DNA of 64,000 nt from Pseudomonas canadensis (GCF_000503215.1 NZ_AYTD01000014.1:62001-126000), one strand, 5' to 3'. Positions 53,827 through 63,554 are shown, numbered from the stretch's first letter. The notes: generated by a model not told the origin, from the sequence alone. Translations and numbers: made by a program.

Positions 53827-54504
53827 ATGAGCGAGCTGTTACTGATAGATGATGACCAGGAGCTCTGCGAGCTGCTGACCAGTTGGTTGAGCCAGGAAGG
53901 CTTCCAGGTGCGTGCCTGCCATGACGGCTTGAGCGCCCGCAAAGCCTTGGCCGACAGCGCCCCGGCTGCGGTGGTGCTCGACGTGATGCTGCCCGACGGC
54001 AGTGGCCTTGAGTTGCTCAAGCAATTGCGCAACGACCACCCGGAACTGCCGGTGCTGATGCTCTCGGCCCGTGGCGAACCGCTGGACCGCATCCTCGGCC
54101 TCGAACTGGGCGCCGACGATTACCTGGCCAAGCCCTGCGACCCACGCGAGCTGACTGCCCGCCTGCGTGCCGTATTGCGCCGCAGCCATCCGGCTGCCGT
54201 GTCGACCCAGCTGGAATTGGGCGACCTGTGCTTCAGCCCGGTGCGCGGCGTGGTCAGTATCGACGAGCAGGAGTTTACCCTGACTGTTTCCGAAAGCCGC
54301 CTGCTGGAAGCCCTGCTGCGCCAGCCCGGCGAACCGCTGGACAAGCAGGAACTGGCGCAGATCGCCCTGGGCCGCAAGCTGACCCTCTACGATCGCAGCC
54401 TGGATATGCACGTCAGCAACCTACGCAAAAAGATCGGCCCACACCCGGACGGCCGGCCACGGATCGTGGCGTTGCGTAGCCGGGGCTACTATTACAGCCT
54501 CTGA
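53827..54504 (+). CDS. OmpR-family response regulator (CpxR-like)
   Basis: A 225-residue regulator: receiver domain (about 1-115; acidic DDD near residue 8, phospho-acceptor in VVLDVMLPDGSG about residue 51, lysine in LAKPCDP about 101) and winged helix (about 130-225; YDRSLDMHVSNLRKKIGPHPDGRPRIVALRSRGYYY). Its partner kinase gene is 55183-56526, with a Spy-like periplasmic gene between, the arrangement of envelope-stress systems. Confidence 0.92.
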   Translation: MSELLLIDDDQELCELLTSWLSQEGFQVRACHDGLSARKALADSAPAAVVLDVMLPDGSGLELLKQLRNDHPELPVLMLSARGEPLDRILGLELGADDYLAKPCDPRELTARLRAVLRRSHPAAVSTQLELGDLCFSPVRGVVSIDEQEFTLTVSESRLLEALLRQPGEPLDKQELAQIALGRKLTLYDRSLDMHVSNLRKKIGPHPDGRPRIVALRSRGYYYSL

Positions 54505-54508
54505 AATC

Positions 54509-54534
54509 GGGAGCCCCTGGGCTCCTGGTTTTGT
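54509..54534 (+). terminator. Terminator after the response regulator gene
   Basis: GGAGCCC-CT-GGGCTCC then TGGTTTTG: seven-pair stem with weak T tract. Confidence 0.65.
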
Positions 54535-54649
54535 CAGCGCCCCCCCAATCGTCTTTACCCAAGCTTTACCCACACCTGACCGCCGCTGACCTTGATCTCC
54601 GTAATCTACTCACATCCGGACTCACCGGAATAGAGACAGGAGAATCACC

Positions 54650-55114
54650 ATGCGCAAGACCCTTATCGCTTTGATGTTCGCCGCTGCCCTGCCCACCGTT
54701 GCCATGGCGGCAATGCCTGAAGGCCCAGGCCCGATGGGCGGCCCGGAAGGCCACATGATGGGTGGCCCGGGCCACGGCGGTGAACACGGTCCGCGTGGCA
54801 AAGGCGGCCCTTTCAGCCAACTGGACCTGAGCAAGGAACAGCGCCAGCAGATCGGCAAGTTGATGGGCGACCAATGGCACGCTCGCAAAGACCTGACCAA
54901 GAAGTACTTGGACAAACTGCCAGCCGCTGACCAGAAAGCCATGCAGGACGAAATCGCCGCCGGCAAGCAGAAAACCCAGGCGGACATCCGTGCGGTCCTC
55001 AAGCCTGACCAGCAGAAGAAGTTCGACGAGATCGTCAAGCAGCAGGAACAGCGTCGCGCCGAATGGAAGGAATTCCAGGCCTGGAAAGCGCAACAGCCGC
55101 AAAAAGCGCAATAA
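54650..55114 (+). CDS. Spy/CpxP-like periplasmic LTxxQ protein
   Basis: A 154-residue exported protein with signal peptide (about 1-20, ending PTVAMA), a Gly/His/Met-rich segment (about 25-50) that could bind metal, then the LTxxQ-like helical domain (LDLSKEQRQQIGKLMGDQWHARKDLTKKYLDKLP; VLKPDQQKKFDEIVKQQ). CpxP/Spy proteins sense or chaperone misfolded periplasmic proteins. Own promoter region precedes it; a terminator separates it from the kinase gene. Confidence 0.88.
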   Translation: MRKTLIALMFAAALPTVAMAAMPEGPGPMGGPEGHMMGGPGHGGEHGPRGKGGPFSQLDLSKEQRQQIGKLMGDQWHARKDLTKKYLDKLPAADQKAMQDEIAAGKQKTQADIRAVLKPDQQKKFDEIVKQQEQRRAEWKEFQAWKAQQPQKAQ

Positions 55115-55136
55115 TGCACCCGCGTTAACACTCCCA

Positions 55137-55169
55137 GCCCAGTGGCCCTCGCCACTGGGCTTTTCCTGT
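55137..55169 (+). terminator. Terminator/attenuator between spy-like gene and kinase gene
   Basis: GCCCAGTGGC-CCTC-GCCACTGGGC then TTTTCCTGTTT: ten-pair stem with a broken T tract, 14 bp before the kinase GTG. Some read-through would set kinase level. Confidence 0.85.
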
Positions 55170-55182
55170 TTGAGGGTTTCCT

Positions 55183-56526
55183 GTGCGTTCATTGTTCTGG
55201 CGCATCCTGGCCAGCTTCTGGCTGGCCATCGCCTTGGTTGCCGGGTTGTCGATCCTGCTGGGGCACATGCTCAATCAAGACGCCTGGATTCTCAGCCGTC
55301 ACCCCGGTCTCAATAACCTGGCCGAAGAGTGGACCCAACTCTACGAGGCCCAGGGCGAGGATGCCGCCCAGGATCTGCTGCAACAGCGCAAGCGCCAGTA
55401 CCACATCGACGTACAAGTGCTGAATGAAAGCGGCGAGCCGGTGGTGCGCGGCACCTTTCCGCGCCGCGCCGCCGCTTTCGAAGCGCGCCAGAATGACAGC
55501 CAGGACGGCCACTTGCCCTGGCGCCGCCTGACCGCCGAGTACACCAGCGAAAAGACCGGCGACACCTACCTGCTGATCTACCGCATCCCCCATCCGGAAC
55601 TCGACGCCTGGCACCGCAGCAGCCTTTTGTGGCCGTTGAGCGCGTTGGCGATTGCGCTGGTGGTGCTGACCCTGTTCAGCCTGTTGGTGACACTGTCCAT
55701 CACCCGGCCCCTCAGCCGTTTGCGTGGCGCGGTACATGACCTTGGCCAGGCCACCTATCAGCAAAACAGCTTGGCGCGCCTGGCCAACCGCCGCGATGAA
55801 TTCGGCGTGCTGGCTACCGACTTCAACCGCATGGGCGCCCGCCTGCAAAGCCTGATCGGCAGCCAGCGCCAGTTGCTGCGCGATGTCTCCCACGAACTGC
55901 GCTCGCCCCTGGCGCGCCTGCGGATCGCCCTGGCCCTGGCCGAACGCGCCAGCCCCGAAGAACGGGAAAAACTCTGGCCGCGCCTGACCCGTGAATGCGA
56001 CCGGCTGGAAGCCTTGATCAGCGAAATCCTGGTACTGGCCCGTGTCGATGCCGACAACGCCAGCGCCGAAGAGGTCGACCTCACTTCCCTGCTCAAGACC
56101 CTGCAAAAGGACGCCCAACTCGGCGCGCCGGACCAGCTAGTGCAACTGGACGCCGACACCGACCTGCACCTGAAGGGCTGGCCGACCATGATCGAACGCG
56201 CGGTGGATAACCTGCTGCGCAATGCCCAGCGCTTCAATCCACAGGGCCAGCCGATTGAACTGCATGCGCAGCGCCAGGGTGATCGGATCCTGATCAGCGT
56301 GCGCGACCACGGCCCCGGCGTTGAGGCCGAACACTTGAGCCAGCTCGGCGAACCCTTCTACCGCGCCCCCGGCCAGACCGCACAAGGCCATGGCCTGGGC
56401 CTGGCGATTGCGCGTCGCGCCGCCGAACGCCATGGTGGCAGCCTGATCTTAGCCAATCATCCTGACGGCGGTTTTGTTGCCAGTATCGACCTGCCGTTGG
56501 AACCTGGGGTTGTCACACCGGCCTGA
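55183..56526 (+). CDS. Sensor histidine kinase (CpxA-like)
   Basis: A 447-residue kinase with GTG start: helix (about 9-29), periplasmic sensor (about 30-145), helix (about 147-170, LSALAIALVVLTLFSLLVTLSI), HAMP (about 171-225), dimerisation box DVSHELRSPLARLRIAL (about 237-253) and ATPase domain with N (LLRNAQRFN), G1 (DHGPGVE) and G2 (GHGLGLAI). Partner of the response regulator at 53827. Confidence 0.93.
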   Translation: MRSLFWRILASFWLAIALVAGLSILLGHMLNQDAWILSRHPGLNNLAEEWTQLYEAQGEDAAQDLLQQRKRQYHIDVQVLNESGEPVVRGTFPRRAAAFEARQNDSQDGHLPWRRLTAEYTSEKTGDTYLLIYRIPHPELDAWHRSSLLWPLSALAIALVVLTLFSLLVTLSITRPLSRLRGAVHDLGQATYQQNSLARLANRRDEFGVLATDFNRMGARLQSLIGSQRQLLRDVSHELRSPLARLRIALALAERASPEEREKLWPRLTRECDRLEALISEILVLARVDADNASAEEVDLTSLLKTLQKDAQLGAPDQLVQLDADTDLHLKGWPTMIERAVDNLLRNAQRFNPQGQPIELHAQRQGDRILISVRDHGPGVEAEHLSQLGEPFYRAPGQTAQGHGLGLAIARRAAERHGGSLILANHPDGGFVASIDLPLEPGVVTPA

Positions 56527-56566
56527 TGATCTTCTATAGTGGCCCTTCTCTTACGGAGGGCCTTTG

Positions 56567-57916
56567 ATGACTGACCTGCTGACTCCCATCCAAGCCGCAC
56601 TCGCTCTACCACAAACACCACTGACCTTTACCGAAGCCGGCGCCCTGCCCTCGACCTTCGCCGTCACTGAGCTGGCCAGCGCCAGCATCGGCGCTGCCGG
56701 CCAGGCGGTGGCGCAACTGATCCAGCAACAGACCGGGCGCCTGCCCAGCGTCATTGTGGACCGGCGCCTAGCCTCCTTCTGGTTTTCTTCTTCGATCCGC
56801 CCGGTAGGCTGGGAAACACCACCGCTGTGGGACCCGGTGGCCGGCGACTATGCCAGCGCCGATGGCTGGATTCGACTGCACACCAATGCGCCCCACCACC
56901 GCGCGGCGGCTGAGCGTGTGCTGGGCAAGGTGACCGAGCGGGCCGAAATGGCCGTCAAGGTCGCCAAATGGAACGCCGCCGAGCTGGAGCAGGCGCTTGT
57001 CGATGAAGGGGGTTGCGCCGCGCAGATGCGTGACTGGCAAGCCTGGCAGGCACATCCCCAAGGGCTGGCAGTGAATGCTGAGGAGCTGGTGCAGCGCCAG
57101 ACCTTTGCAACCACCACCCACAAGCCCTGGCTCGGCTCGGTTGCGCGGCCACTGGCGGGCCTCAAGGTATTGGACCTGACCCGCGTGTTGGCCGGCCCGG
57201 TGGCCAGCCGCTTTCTCGCAGGCCTGGGCGCTGACGTGCTGCGCATCGATTCACCCACCTGGAATGAGCCCGGCGTAGTACCGGAAATGACCCTGGGCAA
57301 ACGCTGCGCCCGCCTGGATTTGAAAAGCCCGGAAGGCCGGCAGGTTTTCGAAGGCCTGCTCAAGGAAGCCGACATCCTGTTCCACGGCTACCGCGCCGAT
57401 GCCCTGGAACAGCTGGGTTACACCGCCGATGGACTGCAAACCCTGGCCCCCGGCCTGATCGACGTGAGCCTCAACGCCTATGGTTGGAGCGGCCCGTGGC
57501 GCAACCGTCGTGGTTTCGACAGCCTGGTGCAGATGAGCAGCGGAATCGCCGCCGCTGGCATGGCCTGGAAACAGACGGACAAACCGGTGCCCCTGCCGTT
57601 GCAGGCGCTGGATCACGCGACCGGGTATTTGATGGCGGCCAGTGCGATCCAGGCATTCAGTGAACGGGTGAAAACCGGGCGGGGTGGTTCGGCGTGGTTA
57701 TCATTGGCGCGTACGGCGAAGTTGCTGGTAGAGGCGGGACAGGTGCCGGAGCAGCCAGCGTTGCGCGCCGAAGAGCCAGCAGATCAAGGCCTGTTGGCGG
57801 AGCAGACAGCCTGGGGCCAGGCACATCGATTGTTGCCACCGGTCGCTATCAGCGGCACGCCGTTGCAGTGGGATTTGCCGGCTGGGGAATTGGGTTCACA
57901 CCGGCCTCAGTGGTGA
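56567..57916 (+). CDS. CoA transferase (family III, CaiB/BaiF)
   Basis: A 449-residue enzyme of the formyl-CoA transferase fold, with LAGLKVLDLTRVLAGPVASRFLAGLGADVLRIDSP (about 195-230) containing the family core, GKRCARLDLKSPEGRQVFEGLLKEADILFHGYR (about 245-277), and DVSLNAYGWSGPWRNRRGFDSLVQMSSGIA (about 300). Start ATG follows GGAGG by seven bases. The extra N-terminal domain (about 1-185) makes it a two-lobe member. Substrate unknown. Confidence 0.9.
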   Translation: MTDLLTPIQAALALPQTPLTFTEAGALPSTFAVTELASASIGAAGQAVAQLIQQQTGRLPSVIVDRRLASFWFSSSIRPVGWETPPLWDPVAGDYASADGWIRLHTNAPHHRAAAERVLGKVTERAEMAVKVAKWNAAELEQALVDEGGCAAQMRDWQAWQAHPQGLAVNAEELVQRQTFATTTHKPWLGSVARPLAGLKVLDLTRVLAGPVASRFLAGLGADVLRIDSPTWNEPGVVPEMTLGKRCARLDLKSPEGRQVFEGLLKEADILFHGYRADALEQLGYTADGLQTLAPGLIDVSLNAYGWSGPWRNRRGFDSLVQMSSGIAAAGMAWKQTDKPVPLPLQALDHATGYLMAASAIQAFSERVKTGRGGSAWLSLARTAKLLVEAGQVPEQPALRAEEPADQGLLAEQTAWGQAHRLLPPVAISGTPLQWDLPAGELGSHRPQW

Positions 57917-57929
57917 CCTTGAGTCCGCA

Positions 57930-58010
57930 TTCGCGAGCAAGCCCGCTCCCATATTTTGACCGAATACCTCCATGGAATGCGGTCGAATGTGGGAGCGGGC
58001 TTGCTCGCGA
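57930..58010. repeat. REP-type inverted repeat
   Basis: Arm TTCGCGAGCAAGCCCGCTCC at 57930 is the complement of GGGAGCGGGCTTGCTCGCGA ending at 58010. Same family as 37791-37879 but inverted order. Lies between convergent genes. Confidence 0.85.
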
Positions 58011-58030
58011 AGAGGCCAGTACAGGCACTC

Positions 58031-58894
58031 TTAATCCGCCCGCTGCAGCGACGCCCACAAATGCTGCGCCGCATACGCCCGGAGCGGGCGCCAAGCCTCG
58101 GCCCGCGCCAACAACTGCCGCGCCGAAACCGGCCCACCTTCCAATGCCACCAACGCATTGATCAACCCGATATCCCCCGACGCAAACGCATCCGCCTCGC
58201 GCATCTGGCGCATGGCGATGTACTGCGCGGTCCAATCGCCAATCCCCGGCAACGCCACCAACCGTGCCACACCAGCCTTGAGGCTGGCCTGGGGTTCGAA
58301 CAATCGGGGATCATCCAGCAACGCCTGGGCCACGCCCGACAAGGTCCGCCCACGCGCCTTGGGCATGCCCAGCGTCGCCAGGTCCGCCGCCGCCAACACC
58401 TCAGCGGCGGGGAACACATGGGTGATACCGACATGCGGCGTTGCCAACGGCTGACCGTAGTGCGCCACCAACTTGCCCGCCAGACGAATCGCGGCGACCA
58501 CGGTGATTTGCTGGCCGAGCACCGCGCGAATCGCCAGCTCCAGACCATCCCAGGTGCCCGGCACACGCAAGCCCGGACGCGCTGCGACCAGTTGCGCCAT
58601 CAATGGGTCCGTCGCCAGTTGCGGGTTGATCAACTGGGGCTGGGCATCCAGATCGAACATCGTGCGCAGACGCCGTTCGATCTCAGGCAACGCCGCCGGG
58701 TCTGGAAAACCCACCTCCACGTCTAGCCAATCGCCATCCCCCATCGCCACGCTGATCCAGCCGTGCTGCCCGCCGAGGCTGATACTGCGCCGGTACACCC
58801 CCGCCTCGACCGTCTCCATCCCGCCGATCGCCCGCGCCGACAGAAACCCCACCATTGCCGCCCAGTCGTAGGGTGGCTGATACGCCAGTCTCAC
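58031..58894 (-). CDS. alkA: DNA-3-methyladenine glycosylase II (AlkA)
   Basis: Removes alkylated bases from DNA. 287 residues: N-terminal TATA-binding-like domain (about 1-85, PPYDWAAMVGFLSARAIGG) and HhH-GPD domain (about 110-285) with VLGQQITVVAA and the helix-hairpin-helix LPGIGDWTAQYIAMRQMREADAFASGDIGL, which carries the catalytic aspartate. No Ada domain. The GTG start overlaps the arcD-like stop (GTGA), so translation is coupled, an odd pairing of DNA repair with a transporter. Confidence 0.93.
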   Translation of the reverse strand: MRLAYQPPYDWAAMVGFLSARAIGGMETVEAGVYRRSISLGGQHGWISVAMGDGDWLDVEVGFPDPAALPEIERRLRTMFDLDAQPQLINPQLATDPLMAQLVAARPGLRVPGTWDGLELAIRAVLGQQITVVAAIRLAGKLVAHYGQPLATPHVGITHVFPAAEVLAAADLATLGMPKARGRTLSGVAQALLDDPRLFEPQASLKAGVARLVALPGIGDWTAQYIAMRQMREADAFASGDIGLINALVALEGGPVSARQLLARAEAWRPLRAYAAQHLWASLQRAD

Positions 58895-60324
58895 AACGAC
58901 AACACCCCGCTGTACAACCCATACGCCGCCAGCCCCGCGCCGGCGATCACGCAGCTGAAAATGCCTTTTTCCATGTGGGTAAACAAGGGTTGGCCCTGCT
59001 CACGCTTGGCGAGGGCAAACAGGATCACACCCGGCGCATACAACAGCGCCGACAGCAGCAGGTATTTCAAGCCCCCGGCGTAGAGCAGCCATACGGCGTA
59101 GCTGAGGGCAATCAGGCCCACCAGCAGGTCCTTCATGCGCTGGCCGTGGGCGCCTTCATACGTTTCGCCGCGCCCGCTCAACAGCACCGCATAGGCGGCC
59201 GACCACAGGTAAGGCACCAGAATCATCGAGGAAGCCAAGTAGATCAGGGTGGTGTAGGTGCTGTGGGAAAACAGCGTGATCACCAGGAAGACCTGGATCA
59301 TCACATTAGTCAGCCACAGCGCATTGACCGGCACCTGGTTGACGTTTTCCTTTTTCAGGAAGGCCGGCATGGTCTTGTCCTGGGCCGTGGCGTAGAGGAT
59401 TTCCGCACAGAGCAACGCCCAGGACAGCAAGGCGCCGAGCAACGAGACCGCCAGGCCGATGCTGATCGCCATCGCGCCCCAGGGGCCGACGATGTGTTCG
59501 AGCACACCTGCCAGGGACGGGTTCTGCAAGTGCGCAAGTTCCGGCTGACTCATGATCCCCAGGGACAACACATTCACCAGCACCAGCAGTGCCAGCACGC
59601 CCAGAAAACCGATGACCGTGGCGCGGCCCACGTCCGAGCGTTTCTCGGCGCGCGCCGAGTACACGCTGGCGCCCTCGATGCCGATAAACACAAACACGGT
59701 GACCAGCATCATGTTGCGCACCTGGTCCACCACGCTGCCGATAGTCGGGTTGCCCGCGCCCCAGATATCTCGGGTGAAGATTTCTGCCTTGAATGCCACG
59801 CCGGCAATCACGATAAACATCAGCAGCGGCACGATCTTGGCCACGGTGGTGATCTGATTGATAAACGCGGCCTCCTTGATCCCACGCAGCACCAGAAAAT
59901 GCACGGCCCACAGCAGCAAGGACGCGCAGCCGATAGCCACCGGCGTGTTGCCCTGACCGAATATCGGAAAAAAATAACCGAGGGTGCTGAACAGCAACAC
60001 GAAGTAACCCACGTTGCCCATCCAGGCGCTGATCCAGTAACCCCAGGCCGACGAGAAGCCCATGTAGTCGCCGAAGCCGGCCTTGGCATAGGCATACACG
60101 CCCGAATCCAATTCAGGCTTGCGGTTGGCCAGGGTCTGGAACACGAAGGCCAGGGTCAACATACCCACGGCGGTGATCGCCCAACCGATCAGCACGGCGC
60201 CCACCTCGGCGCGAGCGGCCATATTCTGCGGCAACGAGAAAATCCCCCCGCCGATCATCGACCCCACTACCAGGGCGATCAGGGCACTGAGCCGAAGTTT
60301 CTGGGCGGGTTGGGACATGAACAC
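58891..60324 (-). CDS. arcD: ArcD-like arginine/ornithine antiporter, copy 1
   Basis: APC-family exchanger of 477 residues, about 12-13 helices: LRLSALIALVVGSMIGGGIFSLPQNMAARAEVGA (about 9-42), WGYWISAWMGNVGYFVLLFSTLGYFFP, VFVFIGIEGASVYSARAEKRSDVGRATVIGF. Closely similar to the second ArcD at 60768, which is divergent. This copy is linked to alkA and not to arcAB, so it may be a duplicate with different regulation. Confidence 0.93.
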   Translation of the reverse strand: MFMSQPAQKLRLSALIALVVGSMIGGGIFSLPQNMAARAEVGAVLIGWAITAVGMLTLAFVFQTLANRKPELDSGVYAYAKAGFGDYMGFSSAWGYWISAWMGNVGYFVLLFSTLGYFFPIFGQGNTPVAIGCASLLLWAVHFLVLRGIKEAAFINQITTVAKIVPLLMFIVIAGVAFKAEIFTRDIWGAGNPTIGSVVDQVRNMMLVTVFVFIGIEGASVYSARAEKRSDVGRATVIGFLGVLALLVLVNVLSLGIMSQPELAHLQNPSLAGVLEHIVGPWGAMAISIGLAVSLLGALLSWALLCAEILYATAQDKTMPAFLKKENVNQVPVNALWLTNVMIQVFLVITLFSHSTYTTLIYLASSMILVPYLWSAAYAVLLSGRGETYEGAHGQRMKDLLVGLIALSYAVWLLYAGGLKYLLLSALLYAPGVILFALAKREQGQPLFTHMEKGIFSCVIAGAGLAAYGLYSGVLSL

Positions 60325-60767
60325 TCCTGAATGAATAAAACGCTTTTAGCTGACAACTGTGCACTCAACTAATTAACCCAGCGAGTGTAGCGTTTATTAG
60401 AGACCGCGATAAAACACGGCGCTAATAACCCGAGGGCATGACAGTTTATAGGGTTTAGGCTTATTTAGAATTTAAATACGGCAACTACTTTGTCGTGTAT
60501 TGGCTACTTATTGTCGCCTGTATGAAAAGTTTGCACATTCGGAAAAACGGACTAGCTTAAAACGTCCACACGTAGCACTAAATGATTGACCAATACCGCA
60601 GGGACCGCTCTGGAAAGCACCTTTGCGAGGAAAACTATTGCCCACGGCTTTGCACCCTAAGTCATTAATTCACAATGGAATGTGCCAATGAAGTGATCTG
60701 AGTCAGCTGTTTGATTAGCGCACGGATTTATTCTGTGGTCTCTCTTCTCCTGCATTGGAGTTATGCG
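60325..60767. other. Divergent promoter region between the two arcD genes
   Basis: A 443-bp gap with no gene. I looked for the ANR site TTGAT-N4-ATCAA expected before arc operons and found only single half sites (TTGAC at 60586, TTGAT at 60711). A ribosome site TTGGAG lies six bases before the right-hand ATG context. Confidence 0.6.
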
Positions 60768-62195
60768 ATGTCTGAATCTCCCGGAAAACTTCGATTGGGC
60801 GCACTGGTTGCACTTGTCGTCGGCTCAATGATTGGCGGCGGGATCTTCTCACTGCCGCAAAATATGGCCGCCAGTGCCGATGTCGGCGCCGTGTTGATTG
60901 GTTGGGTGATTACCGCCATCGGCATGTTGACCCTCGCGTTTGTGTTCCAGACCCTCGCCAACCGCAAGCCCGACCTCGACGGCGGCGTGTATGCCTACGC
61001 CAAGGCCGGCTTCGGCGACTACATGGGCTTCTCTTCAGCCTGGGGCTACTGGATCAGCGCCTGGCTGGGCAACGTCGGTTATTTCGTGTTGCTGTTCAGC
61101 ACCCTCGGTTACTTCTTCCCGCTATTTGGAGAGGGAAATACACCTGCTGCAGTGATCGGTGCGTCGGTGCTGCTGTGGGCCGTGCATTTCCTGGTGCTGC
61201 GCGGCATCAAGGAAGCGGCATTCATCAACCTGGTGACCACCGTCGCCAAGGTCGTGCCACTGGTGCTGTTCGTGTTGATCGCGCTGTTTGCGTTCAAGCT
61301 GGATATCTTCACCGCTGACATCTGGGGCGTGAAAAACCCGGACCTGGGCAGTGTGATGAACCAAGTGCGCAACATGATGCTGGTCACCGTCTGGGTGTTC
61401 ATCGGCATCGAAGGCGCGAGCATCTTCTCGTCCCGTGCGGAAAAACGCTCCGACGTGGGCAAGGCCACAGTGATCGGTTTTATCACCGTGCTGTTGTTCC
61501 TGATGCTGGTGAACGTGCTGTCCCTGGGCATCATGACCCAACCCGAACTGGCCAAGCTGCAAAACCCATCGATGGCCGCCGTGTTGGAACACGTGGTGGG
61601 CCACTGGGGCGCGGTGCTGATCAGCGTCGGCCTGATCATCTCGCTGTTGGGAGCGCTGCTGTCGTGGGTGTTGCTGTGTGCGGAGATCATGTTCGCTGCC
61701 GCCAAGGACCACACCATGCCGGAGTTCCTGCGTAGGGAGAATGCCAACCATGTGCCAGTCAACGCTCTGTGGCTGACCAACGCCATGGTGCAACTGTTCC
61801 TGGTGATCACGCTGTTTTCCGCCAGCACTTACCTGTCGCTGATCTACCTCGCCACCTCGATGATCCTGGTGCCTTACCTGTGGTCGGCGGCCTACGCCCT
61901 GTTACTGGCGGTGCGCGGCGAGACCTACGAAAACGCGCTGAAAGAGCGCAAGAAAGACCTGTTCATCGGCGCCATCGCCCTGATCTACGCGATCTGGCTG
62001 CTGTATGCCGGCGGCACCAAATACCTGCTGCTCTCCGCCCTGCTCTATGCGCCCGGCGCGATTCTGTTCGCCAAGGCCAAGCATGAACTGGGCAAACCGA
62101 TTTTCACCAACGTCGAGAAGCTGATTTTCGCCGCAGTGGTCATTGGCGCCCTGGTGGCGGCCTATGGGCTCTACGACGGCTTCCTGACCCTGTAA
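60768..62195 (+). CDS. arcD: Arginine/ornithine antiporter ArcD, copy 2
   Basis: Exchanges arginine for ornithine in the arginine deiminase pathway. 475 residues, similar throughout to copy 1 (LRLGALVALVVGSMIGGGIFSLPQNMAASADVGA, WGYWISAWLGNVGYFVLLFSTLGYFFP, VWVFIGIEGASIFSSRAEKRSDVGKATVIGF). Start ATG 60768; the longer in-frame start upstream lacks a ribosome site. Head of the arcDAB(C) operon; arcA follows by 33 bp. Confidence 0.96.
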   Translation: MSESPGKLRLGALVALVVGSMIGGGIFSLPQNMAASADVGAVLIGWVITAIGMLTLAFVFQTLANRKPDLDGGVYAYAKAGFGDYMGFSSAWGYWISAWLGNVGYFVLLFSTLGYFFPLFGEGNTPAAVIGASVLLWAVHFLVLRGIKEAAFINLVTTVAKVVPLVLFVLIALFAFKLDIFTADIWGVKNPDLGSVMNQVRNMMLVTVWVFIGIEGASIFSSRAEKRSDVGKATVIGFITVLLFLMLVNVLSLGIMTQPELAKLQNPSMAAVLEHVVGHWGAVLISVGLIISLLGALLSWVLLCAEIMFAAAKDHTMPEFLRRENANHVPVNALWLTNAMVQLFLVITLFSASTYLSLIYLATSMILVPYLWSAAYALLLAVRGETYENALKERKKDLFIGAIALIYAIWLLYAGGTKYLLLSALLYAPGAILFAKAKHELGKPIFTNVEKLIFAAVVIGALVAAYGLYDGFLTL

Positions 62196-62228
62196 CACCT
62201 GAATCTTTTGTTCACTGGAGGATCTGTA

Positions 62229-63485
62229 ATGACCACGGAAAAAGTGAAGTACGGCGTACATTCCGAAGCCGGCAAACTGCGCAAAGTCATGGTGTGCTCC
62301 CCAGGCTTGGCCCACCAGCGGCTGACCCCCAACAACTGCGATGAACTGCTGTTCGATGACGTGCTGTGGGTGGCCCAGGCCAAGCGCGACCATTTCGACT
62401 TTGTGACCAAGATGCGCGAGCGGGATATTGATGTGCTGGAAATGCACAACCTGCTCACCGACATCGTCGCCATCCCCGAAGCGCTGGACTGGATCCTGGA
62501 GCGCAAGATCACCGCCAACACCGTGGGCCTGGGCCTGGTCGATGAAGTGAGCTCGTGGCTGCGCAGCCTGGAGCCGCGCAAAATCAGCGAATTCCTGATT
62601 GGTGGCGTGTCGGCCGATGACCTGCCGAGCAGCTTCGGTGGCAAGACCATCGAGATGTTCCGCGACTTCCTCGGGCATTCCAGCTTCATCTTGCCGCCAC
62701 TGCCCAACACCCAGTTCACCCGTGACACCACCTGCTGGATCTACGGCGGCGTCACGCTGAACCCGATGTACTGGCCGGCACGACGCCAGGAAACCCTGCT
62801 GGCCTCGGCCATCTACAAGTTCCACCCGGAGTTCACCAACGCCGACTTCCAGATCTGGTACGGCGACCCGGATCAGGAACACGGCGCTTCCACGCTGGAA
62901 GGCGGCGACGTGATGCCCATCGGCAACGGCGTAGTCCTGATCGGCATGGGCGAGCGTTCGTCCCACCAGGCGATCGGCCAACTGGCGCGCAACCTGTTCA
63001 AGAACAAGGCGGTGGAGAAAGTCATCGTGGCCGGCCTGCCGAAATCCCGCGCGGCGATGCACCTGGACACCGTGTTCAGTTTCTGCGACCGCGACCTGGT
63101 CACCATCTTCCCCGAAGTGGTCAACCAGATCGTGCCGTTCACCCTGCGCCCGGACGAAAGCAAGCCACACGGCATCGACATCCAGCGCGAGAAAACCAAC
63201 TTCCTCGACACCGTCGCCGCAGCCCTCAACCTCAAGGCGCTGCGCGTCGTCGAAACCGGCGGCAACAGCTTCGCCGCCGAACGCGAGCAGTGGGACGACG
63301 GCAACAACGTGGTGGCGGTGGAGCCTGGCGTGGTGATCGGTTACGACCGCAACACCTACACCAACACCCTGCTGCGCAAGGCTGGTGTGGAAGTCATCAC
63401 CATCAGCGCCGGCGAACTCGGCCGGGGCCGTGGCGGCGGCCACTGCATGACCTGCCCGATCATCCGCGACCCTATCGACTATTAA
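62229..63485 (+). CDS. arcA: Arginine deiminase
   Basis: Converts arginine to citrulline and ammonia. 418 residues. Active-site pieces: [12 protein letters not shown] (about 166-177), [25 protein letters not shown] (about 222-246), [13 protein letters not shown] (His-x-Asp, about 278) and the catalytic Cys406 in [17 protein letters not shown]. Start at 62229 after CTGGAGGATCTGTA. Provides ATP from arginine with arcB and arcC under low oxygen. Confidence 0.98.
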   Translation: MTTEKVKYGVHSEAGKLRKVMVCSPGLAHQRLTPNNCDELLFDDVLWVAQAKRDHFDFVTKMRERDIDVLEMHNLLTDIVAIPEALDWILERKITANTVGLGLVDEVSSWLRSLEPRKISEFLIGGVSADDLPSSFGGKTIEMFRDFLGHSSFILPPLPNTQFTRDTTCWIYGGVTLNPMYWPARRQETLLASAIYKFHPEFTNADFQIWYGDPDQEHGASTLEGGDVMPIGNGVVLIGMGERSSHQAIGQLARNLFKNKAVEKVIVAGLPKSRAAMHLDTVFSFCDRDLVTIFPEVVNQIVPFTLRPDESKPHGIDIQREKTNFLDTVAAALNLKALRVVETGGNSFAAEREQWDDGNNVVAVEPGVVIGYDRNTYTNTLLRKAGVEVITISAGELGRGRGGGHCMTCPIIRDPIDY

Positions 63486-63554
63486 TTTCCAGGCCTTGGC
63501 CGTCGCCCATAAGGCGCCGGCCAGGGGGATAACCTAAACAGAAGGAGATCCATC

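Noticed and set aside
58855..60330. 491-codon open frame on the plus strand
   Set aside because: Opposite the first arcD; histidine- and glutamine-rich artefact of the complementary codons of a membrane protein.
60586..60720. ANR boxes for arc genes
   Set aside because: Only isolated half sites; the second half does not match ATCAA at either place.
61902..63443. 513-codon open frame on the minus strand
   Set aside because: Lies wholly opposite arcA and the arcD end, whose conserved motifs leave no doubt about the real strand.
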